Counted from the stretch's first letter, positions 33,862 to 46,899 are shown. The stretch: 64,000 bases of DNA from Mytilinidion resinicola (GCF_010093595.1 NW_022985458.1:434486-498485); one strand, 5' to 3'. Made by a program: numbers and translations. The notes: generated by a model not told the origin, from the sequence alone.

Positions 33862-34569
33862 AGATAACTTCGCATCTGTATATATTAATAACGTTCTTGT
33901 ATATATAGACAGCTCTTAAGCTAAGTATTAAGCCTATATATAAAAGGTTCTTAATAAGCTAAAAACTAGAGGCCTTTAACTAGATATTAATAAATGCGAA
34001 TTTAAAGTTAAATAAATAAAGTACCTTAGTTATATTATTAAGGCCGGAAAGGGTATTAGTATAGACCCTAAGAAAGTATAAGCTATTAAGAAATAGGAAG
34101 CTCTAAAAACTATTAAAGGCGTAAAAAGCTTCTTAGAATTTTCTAACTTTTACCAATAATTTATTAATAAGTACTCTAATATTATTGCACCCTTTATATA
34201 TCTTATAAGGAAAAATACTAGCTTCTATTAGAGCTATAAAGAATAGTAAGCTTTTAATATATTAAAAGACTTATTTATATAAGAACCTATATTAGCTAAT
34301 TTTAACCTAGACTATAAAATACTTATTAAGGCTAACTTATCTAGGTATAGTATAGGTGCTGTTCTCTCTTAATTTAACAATAATAGTATACTACGTCCTT
34401 ATACTTACTTTTTATATAAAAACTCTTTAGTAGAGTTTAATTATAATATTTATAATAAGGAACTACTTATAGTTATATAAGCCCTTAAATAATAGAATAT
34501 AGAGCTTCGGTCTATTAAAAACTTTACTATTATTACAGACTATAAAAACCTTAAGTAATTTATAATATA

Positions 34570-36419
34570 ACGTACTCCATAAGCAAGCGGGCCACCTAAG
34601 CGAGCGGGCCACCCTATTACTAAAACGCGCTCTGTTAACTTTTAACTATTATACCTTAACAACACAACGCGCAACTAGTCCAAAGCGAAGGCCTAATATA
34701 CCTAGCTATCTTAGCAATTAATAAGAACTAAATTTAAAGCGAGCGACAAGCTGCAATAACCTTCGAAGTCCCTAGAAGCACGCTTCAACAACAACGCGCC
34801 GGAATAACCTCCCGACGCGATTGCGAGCCCAGTTTAAAGAAGCTTATAAAGCTAGAGGAATTAGTTATTATTTAATATATAATTAACTTAGATTTAAGAG
34901 GATTTGCACCGCGGTTAAGCGCTATATAAGATATAGCTAATAAGCTGCTAGATAAGCGCGGTGCCGGCCAGGTTGGCAAGAATTAGCTATATAACTTTGT
35001 TAAGCGGACTAATAAGCTTTAAACACGGTTTAATTAAAAGTACAACCGCTAGAGAGCTCTATATAAAGATCTAAAGATTATTACGCTATAGTTTAAGCTT
35101 ATACGTAATATAAAGGCAAAGTATAGTATTATAGATAATAACTTCTATAACTTTAATAAAACCGGCTTCTAGATAGGTGTTATTTTAACAGGAGTAGTTA
35201 TTACAGGCTCTAAAAGACAAAATTAACTAAAAGCTATATAACTAGGCGATCGCGAGTAGGCTACTGTAATTAAGGCTATTAACGCTTATAGGTGGGCAAT
35301 CCCGCCGTTTATTATCCTTACGGATAAGTACCACCTCTCTGTATAGTATAAGGGCAGCAATATACCGCTAGACTAGGCTATAGCAGTAAGCAACAACAGC
35401 TGGATAATAAATAAGCTTAGTGTTATATAGCTGTAATATTTTAATATATATATAAAGGACCGTACTATAGGCATATATTGCCTGCTTATTTTAGACGGCT
35501 ATAAAAGCTATAACTCGCTTGAATTTAAAGAGCTTTATAAGGAGAATAATATTATCACGCTATATATGCCGCCGCACGCTTTATATCTATTACAGCCGCT
35601 TAATATAGGCTGTTTTACGCCGTTAAAAAAAGCGTACGGTCGCTAAATTAAGGATCTAGTACGCAACTATATTAACTATATTATAAAGCTCGAGTTCCTA
35701 CTAGCTTTTAAAGCAGTATTTAACAACTTATTTATAAAGAGTAATATCTGTGCAAGCTTTTAAGGCGCCGGCCTTATGCCGCTTAATCTAGAGGCAGTGC
35801 TCTTAAAGCTTAATATTATACTTTATACGCTGTTGCCTGCCGCTGTAGAGGCTTAATAGGAATTAAAAACACTAAGTAATGCTTTTAAGCTAGGCTCTTA
35901 ATTAGCATTAATTTGTAATCGTATTTAAATGCATTAAAATAGCTCTCCTACTGCGATTTTTAAGTCGCTTAATTCACTTATTAAAGGCGCCGAAGTATAG
36001 ATGTATAGGGCTATATTATTGCGTAATTAGGTTATAAGCCTTTAAAAGGCAAATAAGGCCGCTATAAAGCGCAGAGAGCGCAAAAAAAAGCGAATTTAAA
36101 GGCAAGGAGTCCTAATAAAGGCACAGGGCTCTGAAATAATTGCTTAAAAGGAAGCTAATAAACAAATTAAGGGCGAAATACGTTAAAATAGGAGGCGCCC
36201 GGGTGGAAGTACACGGCAGCAAGCGCGCTGTAGGCGCTGCGGCAAGACAGGATATAACGCTTATACGTGTTAAAAAGATAAGGAAATTGTTGTAGATTAG
36301 ACTGCAAGTTATATTAAGTTAATATCTATTGGCGTTATAGAGCAATTTATATTTTGCATCGCGTTTTAGTAATAGGGTGGCCCGCTTGCTTAGGTAGCCC
36401 GCTCGCTTATAGAGTACGT
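34570..36419 (+). mobile_element. Pogo/Fot1-type DNA transposon, copy B (1850 bp)
   Basis: TA duplication at 34,568-34,569 and 36,420-36,421. The 45-bp inverted ends begin ACGTACTC and carry two tandem AAGC(A/G)AGCGGGCCACC words, a variant of those in copies A and C (GGGCCACC instead of CCGTCCACC). So it belongs to a sister subfamily. It is inserted in the Gypsy-3 RNase H/linker region. Confidence 0.95.
34650..36330 (+). pseudogene. Pogo B transposase
   Basis: Degraded along its whole length, unlike copies A and C. The N-terminal half is also RIP-altered (stops in the AAINKN-like region). Readable DDE parts: KAKYSIIDNNFYNFNKTGF, GVILTGVVITGSKR, WAIPPFIILTDKYHLS, LLILDGYKSYNSLEFKELY (catalytic Asp kept), NNIITLYMPPHALYLLQPLN, and a knuckle remnant CRRCGKTGYNAYTC near 36,228-36,270 with His replaced by Tyr. 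The order matches copies A and C. Confidence 0.82.
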
Positions 36420-38328
36420 TAAAGAAAGCATTCTAAACAGTATATTAGATAGTTTATTATTTTTAGCCAGTATAACTTTATATTCTAATTTAGGGCTGGT
36501 AAGGACAACCTATATACTAATACACTCTTTTAATAAGAATAAAATATACCCGTAGATAGTACAGACAACCGGCTAAAATTAAGAATATTCTAATTACTTT
36601 CTATAACACCTCCACCTGTATATATTACTGCTATAACCCTGTCTTTATATTATAAATAAACTTAAATAGCAATAGAAGAGGGGGGTAAGCTTAATATACT
36701 TACTAGTAAATTTATAAAGTAGCCTACCCTAGAGGATAATCCTACTCTAGATTCTACTTTAGAATTATATAATAACTATATAAACTAAGAATAATATACG
36801 CCCGACCTTACAGCCCTATAGAAGGAAGCCTTGCTTAATAATAAGAAATATTATCGGAATATAACAGCTATACACCTAGAAGAAAAAAAGTTCCCTTTTA
36901 TAAGTAAGTAGAAAGTATCTATATCTAAATATAGCCTACTACCCGGCAAATAAGAAAACTATAAAGATAATATTATTACCTTTAGAAGAAGGAAATAGGC
37001 ACTAAACTATAAACCTCTTTATATAGAACTAATAGTAGAAGTATATACTTCTATACTTACGGCCTATTTAGGTAAGAACTTTCTTTATAGAATACTTAGT
37101 AGAGACTTCTTCTAGCTAGGAATATCGGTATTAATTTAAACTTATAGAAGGAATTGCAACCCCTGCGGATATACTAAACCCTAGAGAAATAGGAAATAAG
37201 AACTTCTAAAGCCCTTACCTATACCGGATTGCTCCTAAAGAGAAATTTTAGTTAATTTTATTATAGAATTGCCTAAAAGCCTTAGTTATATATTTCTTAT
37301 AGTTATTACTTATTAACTAATAAAAGAAGTTATCCTAGTTCCTCTCCCTAATATAGAAACAAAAACTATAGTATAGGCCTTTATTTATTTCTTTTTCTTT
37401 TAATATAGGTTTGCTAGATTTATTACTTCTAACTAAGAAACTTAATTTATTAGCCGCCTTTAGAAAGCCTTCTATAAGACCCTAAATATAATAAGAAGAC
37501 TTTTAACTAGCTACTATTTTTAAATAGATAAAGCAACGGAAAGAATAAATAGCACTATTAAATAAGTTATCTAAATGTTTTGTAATTAGAACTAAGACAA
37601 CTAGGCTAATATTTACCCTATTGCTAAATTAGCTATTAACAAGCGCAACGCATTATTAACTGGAATAAGCCCCTTTTTCCTAAGCTATAGATATAACCTT
37701 AAAGTCCTGGAACTTAATCTAGAACTACCTAAGGTTCTCTTACTACCTGCGTAATTAGGATAAAACCTAGCTTATACGCTGAAAAAAGGAATTAAGCTTA
37801 CCTAAGCAGTAATAGCCGCAGCCTAATAAAAATAAAAAAAGTAAGCTAATAAAACTTATATACCCGCTCTATAACTACAGGTTAGTAATAAGGTATAGCT
37901 TAAGCTTAGCAAGCATTAATTACTTAGTAGACTATCTAAGAAGCTTAACTAGATAAATATTAAGTACACTATTATAAAGGTTATAGGCTTATATACTATA
38001 CGCCTTAATATACCTCCTAGAATAGAACCTATATTTTATATTAACTAACTCCGCCTTACAGCTTAAGATCCTCTTTCTAGCTAAGAAATAGATAATTTAT
38101 AACCTTCTCCTATTAAAATTAAAGGCAAAATAGAGTATAAAATTAAGGCTATTATCTAAGAATACTATTAGAAAATAGGACGGGGCAAGTTTAAAATATA
38201 TAAAGTTAAGTAGAAGGGGTTTACCTTATCTTATAATATAGATGTAGTTAATATAGAAAATATAGAGGCTCTAGATTATTAGGAAAAGTTTATAAAAAAC
38301 GCTTAATTACTAAATTATAAGGGAAGAG

Positions 38329-38560
38329 TGCACAGCAGGGGGCTTATAAATAGGATTAACAACTTCGTGTATTAAGAGACGAATTCTTAAGAAATTATAA
38401 TATATAGCCTGGGGCTATATATACCCCCGCCTAAGTAAGTATATAACTTGCAGAGGTTTTATAGGCTATACGCCTGCGTAGGCAGGCTGTATAAATTAGA
38501 AAGGATATATTTATATCCTATCTTATAGCTATATACTATAGGTGCTCTAGTTACCTTATA
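38329..38560 (+). repeat. Gypsy-3 3' LTR, 232 bp
   Basis: Starts TGCACAGCAGGGGGC and ends AGTTACCTTATA. A second copy of exactly the same length is at 56,348-56,579. Only 41 bp (with CCCCCCTTTTAAAAAGGG) separate it from the Gypsy-4 5' LTR. Confidence 0.8.
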
Positions 38561-38601
38561 CTACCCCCCTTTTAAAAAGGGTTTAACCTAAACCTATATA
38601 G

Positions 38602-38817
38602 TATTATATTATTCCTTAGCATTCTTTTAGTAGTTATCGAGGCCGCAGGTTATTACGTGCACGGACGTTACGTGATCGCGAGCCGAGGGTTCTTCCGCCG
38701 CCCAGGGTTCTGCCGGCGCGCGCTCAACTATATAGCAGGCTTGTGGCCGGAGCCTCTTTTCTCTCCACGCAACCTTATTAATAGCAATACAACCCTTTTC
38801 CAGCCACGAACCTAATA
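38602..38817 (+). repeat. Gypsy-4 5' LTR
   Basis: 216 bp, ends ACGAACCTAATA. Contains GTTATTACGTGCACGGACGT and CCGGCGCGCGCTCAAC, shared with the 3' LTR. A chance minus-strand open frame spans it and is not called. Confidence 0.9.
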
Positions 38818-39111
38818 CTAGGTTGCGTCGTTTTTTAAAACCTAGAAATATAGAAACCTTAATTTCTTCTCGCACAGCTATACTGCTGTGCGCGCGCGCA
38901 CCTATACAGGTGCCGCTGGCCTTAAAAATCGGCTATACAATTACTAACCTCTTCTACTAACGTTTCCTCTTCTTACTTACTTACTTACTTACTTATTTAC
39001 TTATTTCCTACACTTGCATAAAGCCTAGGCCTTATTATAAGTAATTAGATATACCCGACCAGTTTAATACGCCCGGTAGTAGGTAACTTTATAACTCTAA
39101 TATTCTATAAG

Positions 39112-41000
39112 GTGCTAGGGGAGTTAGTTACCAGGGCGGTTACAATATATAAGGTAATATCTTTAAGAATAATAATAGAGATAGAGTACTACAGGTGCTC
39201 TTTACTTAATTATCCTTATATAAGAAGAATTGCAATAATAAGTGGCGTAAACGCATTAGTAAAATACTTAACAGTGTTATTAAAAATGCCTACCTAGACA
39301 CTTAGGAGCCTACTACTATCGCGGGCGATTCCTAGCCGGACGGTAAGAACCCTATTAGCCTGGACCTCCTCCCTAATTTATATAATATTAACGCCCTTAT
39401 TAAATAAATAGGGGCTATATAGTTCTAGAACTTTATACAGCTCCGGGCGTGGATTAATTAAAACCCCCGCCTAGCCTTCCGCCTGTTGCACTCTCTTATA
39501 GAGAACACTATAATCTATATTAATAAGTATAGGGTTACTATAGAGGAATAGAAGGCAATATTAGACTAGCTATATACTAAGTATAATAAAATAGATAAAA
39601 AGATTACTACCTTAAAAACCAGCCTTAATTAAGTAAATATCGACCTCTAAGCTACTAAGTTGTATGCATACAACCTCTAATAATAATAATAGTCTAAGCC
39701 TGCTATTAAAACTCCTAAAAAACCCGTTTATTTTAATAAAAATAGACGGCGCAACAACAACGTTAACTATTAGCGGATAAATAGCGGGGCCGGAGGACAG
39801 TCTCCTAGCAGGCCTAACAACTATAATTATGGCGACGATAGCTACGCTAAACTAGGATATACTCTACCTAAGGCCACTATGCGCGTTAGCGGTAACTAGG
39901 CTTATTGCTCCCCCTTTCTATATAGTAAGCGTTGTAATAACTAATATTATAATAACAGCAGCTACTATAATAGCTGCACCCCGCTATATACTTAGCCTCC
40001 GTTATTAACTTCTTTACGGCCTAGCCACCGCTGGCCAGACCTAGCTATATTTAATAGAATAGATGTTAATAGCTACCCTATCTAGCGCAGTAAGGTTCTT
40101 ACTAAGATTTGCTATATATACCCTAATAAAACGGACAACTTTAAGCTTAATTATATTAAGAGCGTTCTAGCTAGTAGACTATTTAAGCGGATATAGGCAC
40201 AGCGCTGCTAATATATTATCTATAATAAGACTAAAGCTCTGCGCTTCTTAAATAAAGGCTACGGCAAGTATAATATTAAGGCTAAGGCCCTTATATAGCT
40301 CGAAACTTTCTATATAGGCACTAACTTATTTACTATCTTCTATAACCGCTTCCTTAATATTATTAGCAACCTTAACCACGGGCAAGCGGAGCTTATCTAC
40401 TAGTTCTATAAGCAACTTATACTATACTTATAATCTAAACTAGTTAACAGTATTATATATTACTGTTTCGATAATTTTATATAATATATCCGTACCTTAG
40501 ATATATAGGACGCCGCTTTCCAATAATCTAAGCAATATAATACCCTTATATTCTAGCTCTATTAGACTACTGCGTTATCTATAACAACGGCTACTTAATC
40601 TACTTACGGCCGCGGCCGCGGCCGTAGAGAATACTTATCTATGCCTACGCCAGGAACTACTACTATAACTACCGGTACTATAACTGCTCTAAGCGCCCTG
40701 TGCACCTATACTATTATAGCTGCACCCGGTACTAAGCAGCACCTGTGAGCTATAAAGCTAGAGAATAAGCTAGCCTATATCTAGAGTATTAGTAAGCTTT
40801 CTCTAGAGGATAAAGAATATACTTATTAAGCCGGTGCTTATAACTATTACTATTGCGTTAGCTACTATACTACTAATAATAACTGTCCTCTTTAGAACTT
40901 CTCTATCTAGATAACTAGTAGTTTTCCTTTCCGCGCTACTAACACTATATTTTCCGGCCAGGAAAATAAGTAGTCCTTAAGCATAGTTGCGCCTAAGAAC
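39112..41000 (+). pseudogene. Gypsy-4 gag region
   Basis: Begins with a 61-codon open block (39,112-39,294; VNALVKYLTVLLKMPT at its end) and continues with stops. It includes a Ser/Asn/Tyr-rich part near 39,790-39,850, VNSYPISRSKVLTKICYIYP near 40,065, and a damaged Cys-rich block near 40,830-40,890 in the place expected for a zinc knuckle. The assignment rests mainly on position between the 5' LTR and pol. Confidence 0.6.
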
Positions 41001-41859
41001 CTCTTATAATTAATTATAAAAATACCCCATTATCCACCCTATTATTAACCCCGTTATCTACCCTCTATTCTATACTAGCTTCTTCTAAGTGCGGTAACTT
41101 AGTTTCTACTTTAGATAACCTTCTACGTAAAAAGGCCCGGAAACCGCGTAAGAGCTGTTACAGGGGCACTAAATACAGAACACTAAAAAAGCACAGGATA
41201 AAAAGAACTGTAGAACCCCTTCTATAGCTTAATACTCCCTTCTAGCTATAGGAAGTACTTAAGTATATTAAGAATAAGGAAAGTTAGCCGGAACTTTGTA
41301 TTTCCGCAATAGTAATTACCTATACTTAGCACAATATTATAAAGCTCTAGCCGAAGAAAGGTAGTTAGTATTTGCTTTTTTATTCTATAGTTTTAGATAG
41401 TAATTAAACTATTTACACTTATTCTTTCTTTAATAACAGTATAATATCCTTTTTTATTAATTAATTATTTACGCATAAATATAAAATTCATTAAATTCCT
41501 CTTAATTCACCTTATTATTTTACCTATATTAACGACTCTAATTCTTTCTAGTCCGTTACTTATGCTATAATTATTAATATTACTATAGGTTCTTATATAG
41601 AGCAGCTAGTCTGCTATATTACTAACTTAGGATATATACCCGTAGTTCTAGAAACTAACTAGTACAAAACTTATAACCCGGAAATCGACTTTATTAAGAA
41701 AAGCTTTTATTTCTATTAATTATAGTATTATAATCTTTACTATTACAGCAATAGTATACCTACAAAAATCTATTATAAGGGTGCTGTACAGCCCGCTGGA
41801 CTAGCTAAGCTTTAGTCTATATTCTTATTCGCGATATCTATCGGTCCGATAGAACACTA

Positions 41860-44800
41860 TATTTAACGCGCTAAGCCCGAAAACCTTATTTAGATCTACG
41901 GACCGGAGTTTATACCTATACTGGACAACTTCTTATTTAATACGCCCGCAATCGGGCACGTTATTAGCGTACCAGAGGACGATGGCACACTTAGACTCCA
42001 CGCCCTTTCTATTAATAAATATAATAAGTTTATAAAGAAACGGAAAATATATTTACCTAAAAAGCTCCGCGCTTGCCTAGATAAACGCTTCTACCCCTAG
42101 ATAGATATATAGTCTAGATAGAAGGTAGGAAACTTTCCTCTTTACTAGAAATATAATTACGCTATTCTTCTATAACTAAGATCCTCTTTACTAAAATAGA
42201 AAACCTATGCTATATTAGAAAAAAAGAACTGTATTATATATAATAAGCTATAGAAGCTGCTTAGTAAAAGCTTTATTAAAAACAGCAACTTTTCTATATA
42301 CGCACTAGTGCTTCTAGTTAAAAAACCGGACGGAATATACCGCTTCTACGTTAATTACTAAGGCCTTAACGCTATTATAGTTAAAAATCAGTACCTAATT
42401 CCTATTATCTAGGAAACGCTTAATCGCCTCTATAAGGCTAAGTAGTATACTAAGCTAGATATTATTTCCGCTTTTAAACGCGTACGTATTAAACTAGGAA
42501 ATAAATAGAAAACAGCCTTTATTACGCGCTATAGTATATTTTAATTAAAAGTTTTAGAATTCGGTATATATAACGGTTCCGGTATATTTCAGATATTTAT
42601 TAACAATATCCTACGCGAATACCTTAACAACTTCTATTCCGTATATATAGATAATATACTGGTATTTACTAATAGAATAGAAGAAAAACACGTTGCCTAT
42701 ATCTAAAAGGTACTTAATCGGCTCTATAAAGCCGGCTTATATCTTAATATTAATAAATACGAATTCCTAGTTAAGCGTATTAAATACTTAGGCCTTATTA
42801 TTATAACTAATAGCGTTAAGATAGATCTAGAAAAAGTTAAAGCTGTTACTAAATAGGCCTCTCCTATATACCTTAAGAATATCTAAGCCTTTTTAGGTTT
42901 AGCTAATTTCTACAGGCGTTTTATATAAGGTTTCTTACGGCTATATTAACCGCTTACCAATCTATTTAAGAAAAAACCGGACGGCCGCTTCCGTTTTAAG
43001 TAGACGATAAATTACTAGAAAGCTTTTAACAACCTTAAAACCGCGTTTACTACTACGCCTTATTTTAAATACTTTAATCTAAACCTAAAATTATGTATTA
43101 AAACGGATACTTTAGATTATATAGCTGTAGAAGTCTTCTTCTAGCTGTATAATAATAGAATATAGCACCCTATTACCTACTACTTATATAAAATAACACC
43201 GGCGGAATATAATTATAAAATCTATAATAAGAAGTTGCTTGCTATTATCCTTGCCTTTAAGGAATAGAAGCTATAGTACCAGGGTAATAGATATTAGAAC
43301 CCTATTTAAGTGCTAATAGATTATAAAAATCTACTATACTTTATAACTACTTAATAACTTAACTAGCAATAAATACGCTAGCTATAGGTTCTTTCTAAAA
43401 TTAACTATATCCTTATATATCGGCCTGGCCGCCTTAGAATAAAACCTAATAGCCTTATATACTATAGCTAGGACCTTCTATAATCCGATAATAATAAGCG
43501 CTTCCTATTCTAATAACAAACCGTGATTAAAATAAAAAACCTTAAGGCTGCTATTTTTAAAAATCTATACCTTTAGACTACAGGCGTTATAAAGGCTACC
43601 TATAATAAGCCGCTTTATAAGCTAATTTAGGAAGCCTATAACACGGATAAGTCGGCTTTTAAAAACAGTAGTAATAATCTAGATAACTTTTTAGATAACT
43701 GCCTTATCTATTATATTATAGCTTTAAAGCTATAGGGTAACTATAAGCTACTACGTAATATCCTAAAAAATAAGCGTATCTAACTCTCTATAAGCATATT
43801 AGAGGTTATTAATAGCAGACTATAGGTCTATTATAAAGACTTTAGACAGTTATTTATTCCTTAGTTAGCAGCCTTTTAGCTCCGGATTATACAGCTAGGC
43901 TATAATTATACCAGCGCAGGCTATAAAGGCTATGCGGACTGCTTTTAGTATATATAACCTAGCTACTACTAGCCCTAGTTTACTAAATTAATTACAATAT
44001 ATATTAACGCCTGCTAGTATTGCTATAATATTAAGCCTTCTAACTTCGCTAAATAAGGCTTTCTGCGTTCCTTGCCCGTTCTACCTTATTGCTGGCGTAA
44101 TATTGCTATAGATTACGTTATCGACCTTCCTATCTGCAAGCGTTACAGCCGTAAATATTATTATATACTTATTATAATCGACCAATTCTTAAAGGAATAT
44201 TACTTCCTTACTATTACTTTACTAGAAGTAGACGAGCTTATAAAGGTCTATTTCTAATAGATCTACCAACTTTATAGCTTACCAGCCTCTATTACTAGCA
44301 ACTTAGGCACGCAATTCACCTCTAAATTTTAGCAACACCTCTGCTGTTAGTTATAATTATTACTTAATATATCTACTGCCTTTTACCCTAAAACTAATAG
44401 TTAAACGGAAATTGCTAATATAAATATAAAGAAGTACTTACAGGCATATATATAGTATATATAAGATAACTAGTATAACTTACTGCCCTCCGCAGAGCTT
44501 ATTACTAACACCTATATTTCGGCTATAACAGGCCTATCCCCCTTTTTTACTAATTACGGCTATAATCCTTATTTAGAGCTTAAGCTACCTGCCGCTAATA
44601 ATAAAAAGGTATCTAAAAATAAAAAAGTTAAGCGCAAGCTAGCTAATAATCTAGCTTAACGCCTTAAGAATATTAAGGTCTATTTTTAGAACTGTATTAT
44701 ATAGGCTTAGGAAGAATAGGCTTACTAAGCAAACTGCTACTATAATACTGCGGCAGATATACGCGTCGATAATATAGTCTAGCTTAACGCTAAGAATATT

Positions 44801-45240
44801 AAGCTAGACCGCGCTAAAAAAGCCCTTAATAATAAGTTTATAGGGCCCTTCCGGGTAAATAAGGTTATTAATTACAGAGCTGCGTTCTAACTAGACCTTC
44901 TGTCGGACACTAAAATCTATAATATCTTCTACCCCTTACTTTTCCGGCTGGACACTTCTAATCCTATTAAAGGCCAGGACCGGCCTAAACCTATACCTCT
45001 GCCCGAGCTAATCTAATAGAATAATAATAATAAGCCTGTTAAAGAATAGATAGTTGCCTAAATTATTAACTTATAAATCTAGGATAATAATATATAATAT
45101 AAGGTCTACTATATTAGTAGTATATAACTGTATAGATACTAGCAACTATTAAAAAATATTAAAGGTTGCCTAAATAAAGTCTTTAATTTCTATTACTGCA
45201 ACCCTTAGAAACCTAAACCACTAGCTTGTTTTATTAAACT
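41860..45240 (+). pseudogene. Gypsy-4 pol
   Basis: The RT region includes ALVLLVKKPDGIYRFYVNY near 42,310 and the box VYIDNILVFT at 42,641-42,670 (second Asp lost). RNase H follows near 43,080-43,280 with YNKKLLAIILAF. The integrase core near 44,095 reads IDYVIDLPICKRYS then YILIIIDQF, part of a still open 61-codon piece (44,072-44,254). A chromodomain-like tail lies near 45,080-45,220 (KVYYISSI, LLKNIKGC, NPWKPKP-type end). Stops are frequent. Confidence 0.82.
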
Positions 45241-45505
45241 AAAGGACTAGGCACTACCTACTTAGTAGAACTACCGGAATATTACTATATTATTATAATA
45301 GTCTAATACACCCTAAAATCCTGCGCCGCCGTTAAATAGTAGAATTAATTCGACTAAAAACGCCTACCTATATAGTTTTATTAGCACGCTTTACCTATAT
45401 ATAGAGCTACGCCTATATTAGCTATCTACTATATAAGTTTATATAGTAAGTCTTTTTTTATATCTATATTTTTATAAAAGCTTAGTTCTCGAAAAAAAGG
45501 GCATA

Positions 45506-45721
45506 TATTACGTCGTTCCTTAGTATTCTCTTAGTAGTTATCGAGGCCGCAGGTTATCACGTGCACGGACGTCACGTGATCGCGGGCCGAGGGTTCTTCC
45601 GCCGCTTAGGGTTCTGCCGGCGCGCGCTCAACTATATAGCAGGCTCGTGGCCGGAGCTTTTTTTCTCTCCACGTAACCTTATTAATAGCAATACAACCCT
45701 TTTCTAGCCACGAACCTAATA
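45506..45721 (+). repeat. Gypsy-4 3' LTR
   Basis: 216 bp starting TATTACGTCGTTCC after the purine tract and ending ACGAACCTAATA. Nearly identical to the 5' LTR. Confidence 0.9.
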
Positions 45722-46899
45722 ATAGCCTTATTAAATAAACCCTGCAACCCTATAGGGAAAAATAAAGGAACTGAAAGTACTATAGTAATAGAATAGTTAT
45801 ATATTACTAGCTAGAGCCTTATATAATAGTAGTATATAGGTTTAAGATTTAGGCGCTAGCGGCTAGTGCAGGCGCCGTTATAGGTATAAAACCTAATACT
45901 TAGGAGAAGTATAGTACCTATAAAACTTATATAATATTACTATAACTTTATATTAGCAGGTAATAGGTTATAGTAGTCGGCTTTTTAATATATAGTTTAC
46001 GTTTTCTATATATAGTAGCTACCTAATTTAGTATTACTATGCGGCCGAGATTATATTATAGCGTAGAACGGCAAGGCTGTATAGCTAGATGCAGTATATA
46101 ATACGTGCGTAGCACCTGTATATATATATAGGGTGTTTTAAACTAACCTCTAATCTTATAGTATAAAATACGTCCGATAATTATTTAATAGTATAATTAC
46201 TATACTCTGCTATAAGGTTAGGGTAGTTAAAAGGGCTAAATCTAGGTCTATAATAATTACTATTATAAAGTAGAGTTTTTTAGTATTAAAGGTCTAGGGT
46301 TACTATAGCTACGGTCTCCGGTGCTGCTATATTGCTTTTTAGTTTAATTCCTAGCACGCGCTCTTCTTTTTATTCTCCTTAATAGCTTTTTTATACTAGT
46401 TTCCTATGCGCTAAATATATATATATATATAGGCCCCCGGAAAGTATTAGTAATATAAGCCTTTTATATCCTAAGGGCGAATATAAGTTTAGCCCTAGTT
46501 ATTAGCGCAGCTTTATACTATATATTGTGTATATATAAAAGGCGCGTCTAAAAAGAGAAATATATAATAGGAAGGTAGTACTAATATTATTACGCTTTAT
46601 ACGTAGAATTATCCTTAATAGACCCTAGGGCCTGCAGGACCTTAGTACTGCTATTTAGATATTCTTGCGTATAATAGACTAAAAAGGTTCGCCGGTATTA
46701 TATACGCGTGTAATATATCGGCGCTGTAATCTAGCGGTTTACGCCTGTGTAATCTAGTAGACCCTAGGATAGATTTTAAGTATAAGAACCTTATCTAGGC
46801 GCTTTCTACTTTCTTCCCTTTATACTCTACTTTTTAGGAAGTTTTCTAAGCTTTTATATCTTTTCTCTACCTTTTTTAAGGCTCTCGGCTTCTATACTT
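45722..46899. other. RIP-mutated stretch, no recognisable gene
   Basis: Very AT-rich with (TA)n runs (about 46,115-46,130 and 46,417-46,432). The duplicated phrase TAGACCCTAGG occurs at 46,620 and 46,760. No reading frame or RNA recognised. May be a leader or LTR of the element holding the 30-bp repeats. Confidence 0.4.

Larger units (their letters stand above)
33863..38315 (+). pseudogene. Gypsy-3 pol (RT to chromodomain), interrupted
   Basis: The RT box reads VYINNVLVY at 33,888-33,914 (YIDD altered to YINN). It is followed by LDINKCEFKVK and KGVKSFLEFSNFY. RNase H reads LIKANLSRYSIGAVLS (about 34,320) and [15 protein letters not shown]. After the pogo insert come integrase pieces (LVNFIIELPKSLSYIFLIV near 37,250; KAFYKTLNIIRRLLTSYYF near 37,470; ISPFFLSYRYNLKVLELNL near 37,665). 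The chromodomain (about 38,110-38,280) reads KGKIEYKIKAII, then GRGKFKIYKVK, a TGG-to-TAG stop, and KGFTLSYN. Not functional. Confidence 0.82.
33862..38560 (+). mobile_element. Gypsy-3: chromovirus remnant lacking its 5' half, with nested pogo B
   Basis: Begins abruptly within RT, just before the catalytic box, and runs through RNase H, integrase and a chromodomain to a 232-bp 3' LTR (38,329-38,560). A purine tract, ATAAGGGAAGAG, precedes the LTR. Gag, protease and the RT palm start are absent to the left, where the captain upstream region abuts. Its body is heavily RIP-altered. Pogo copy B (34,570-36,419) separates RNase H from the downstream part. Confidence 0.85.
38602..45721 (+). mobile_element. 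Gypsy-4: complete Ty3/gypsy element with 216-bp LTRs
   Basis: Identical-length LTRs (38,602-38,817 and 45,506-45,721) and the flanking 4-bp duplication ATAG (38,598-38,601 and 45,722-45,725). The LTR start reads TATTATATTATTCC on the left and TATTACGTCGTTCC on the right, differing only by CG-to-TA changes. The LTR interiors are GC-rich and almost unmutated, whereas the 6.7-kb body is strongly RIP-altered. A purine tract (GAAAAAAAGGGCA) precedes the 3' LTR. A short inverted repeat (CTAGGTT...AACCTAG, 38,818-38,845) follows the 5' LTR. Confidence 0.93.

Noticed and set aside
33216..33863. Plus- and minus-strand open frames upstream of the captain
   Set aside because: They are antisense to the captain leader or lie in its GC-rich upstream region, with no recognisable domain.
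46690..46770. tRNA-like cloverleaf
   Set aside because: GGTTTACGCC-like words suggested a tRNA, but no consistent acceptor stem, anticodon loop or T-arm could be formed.
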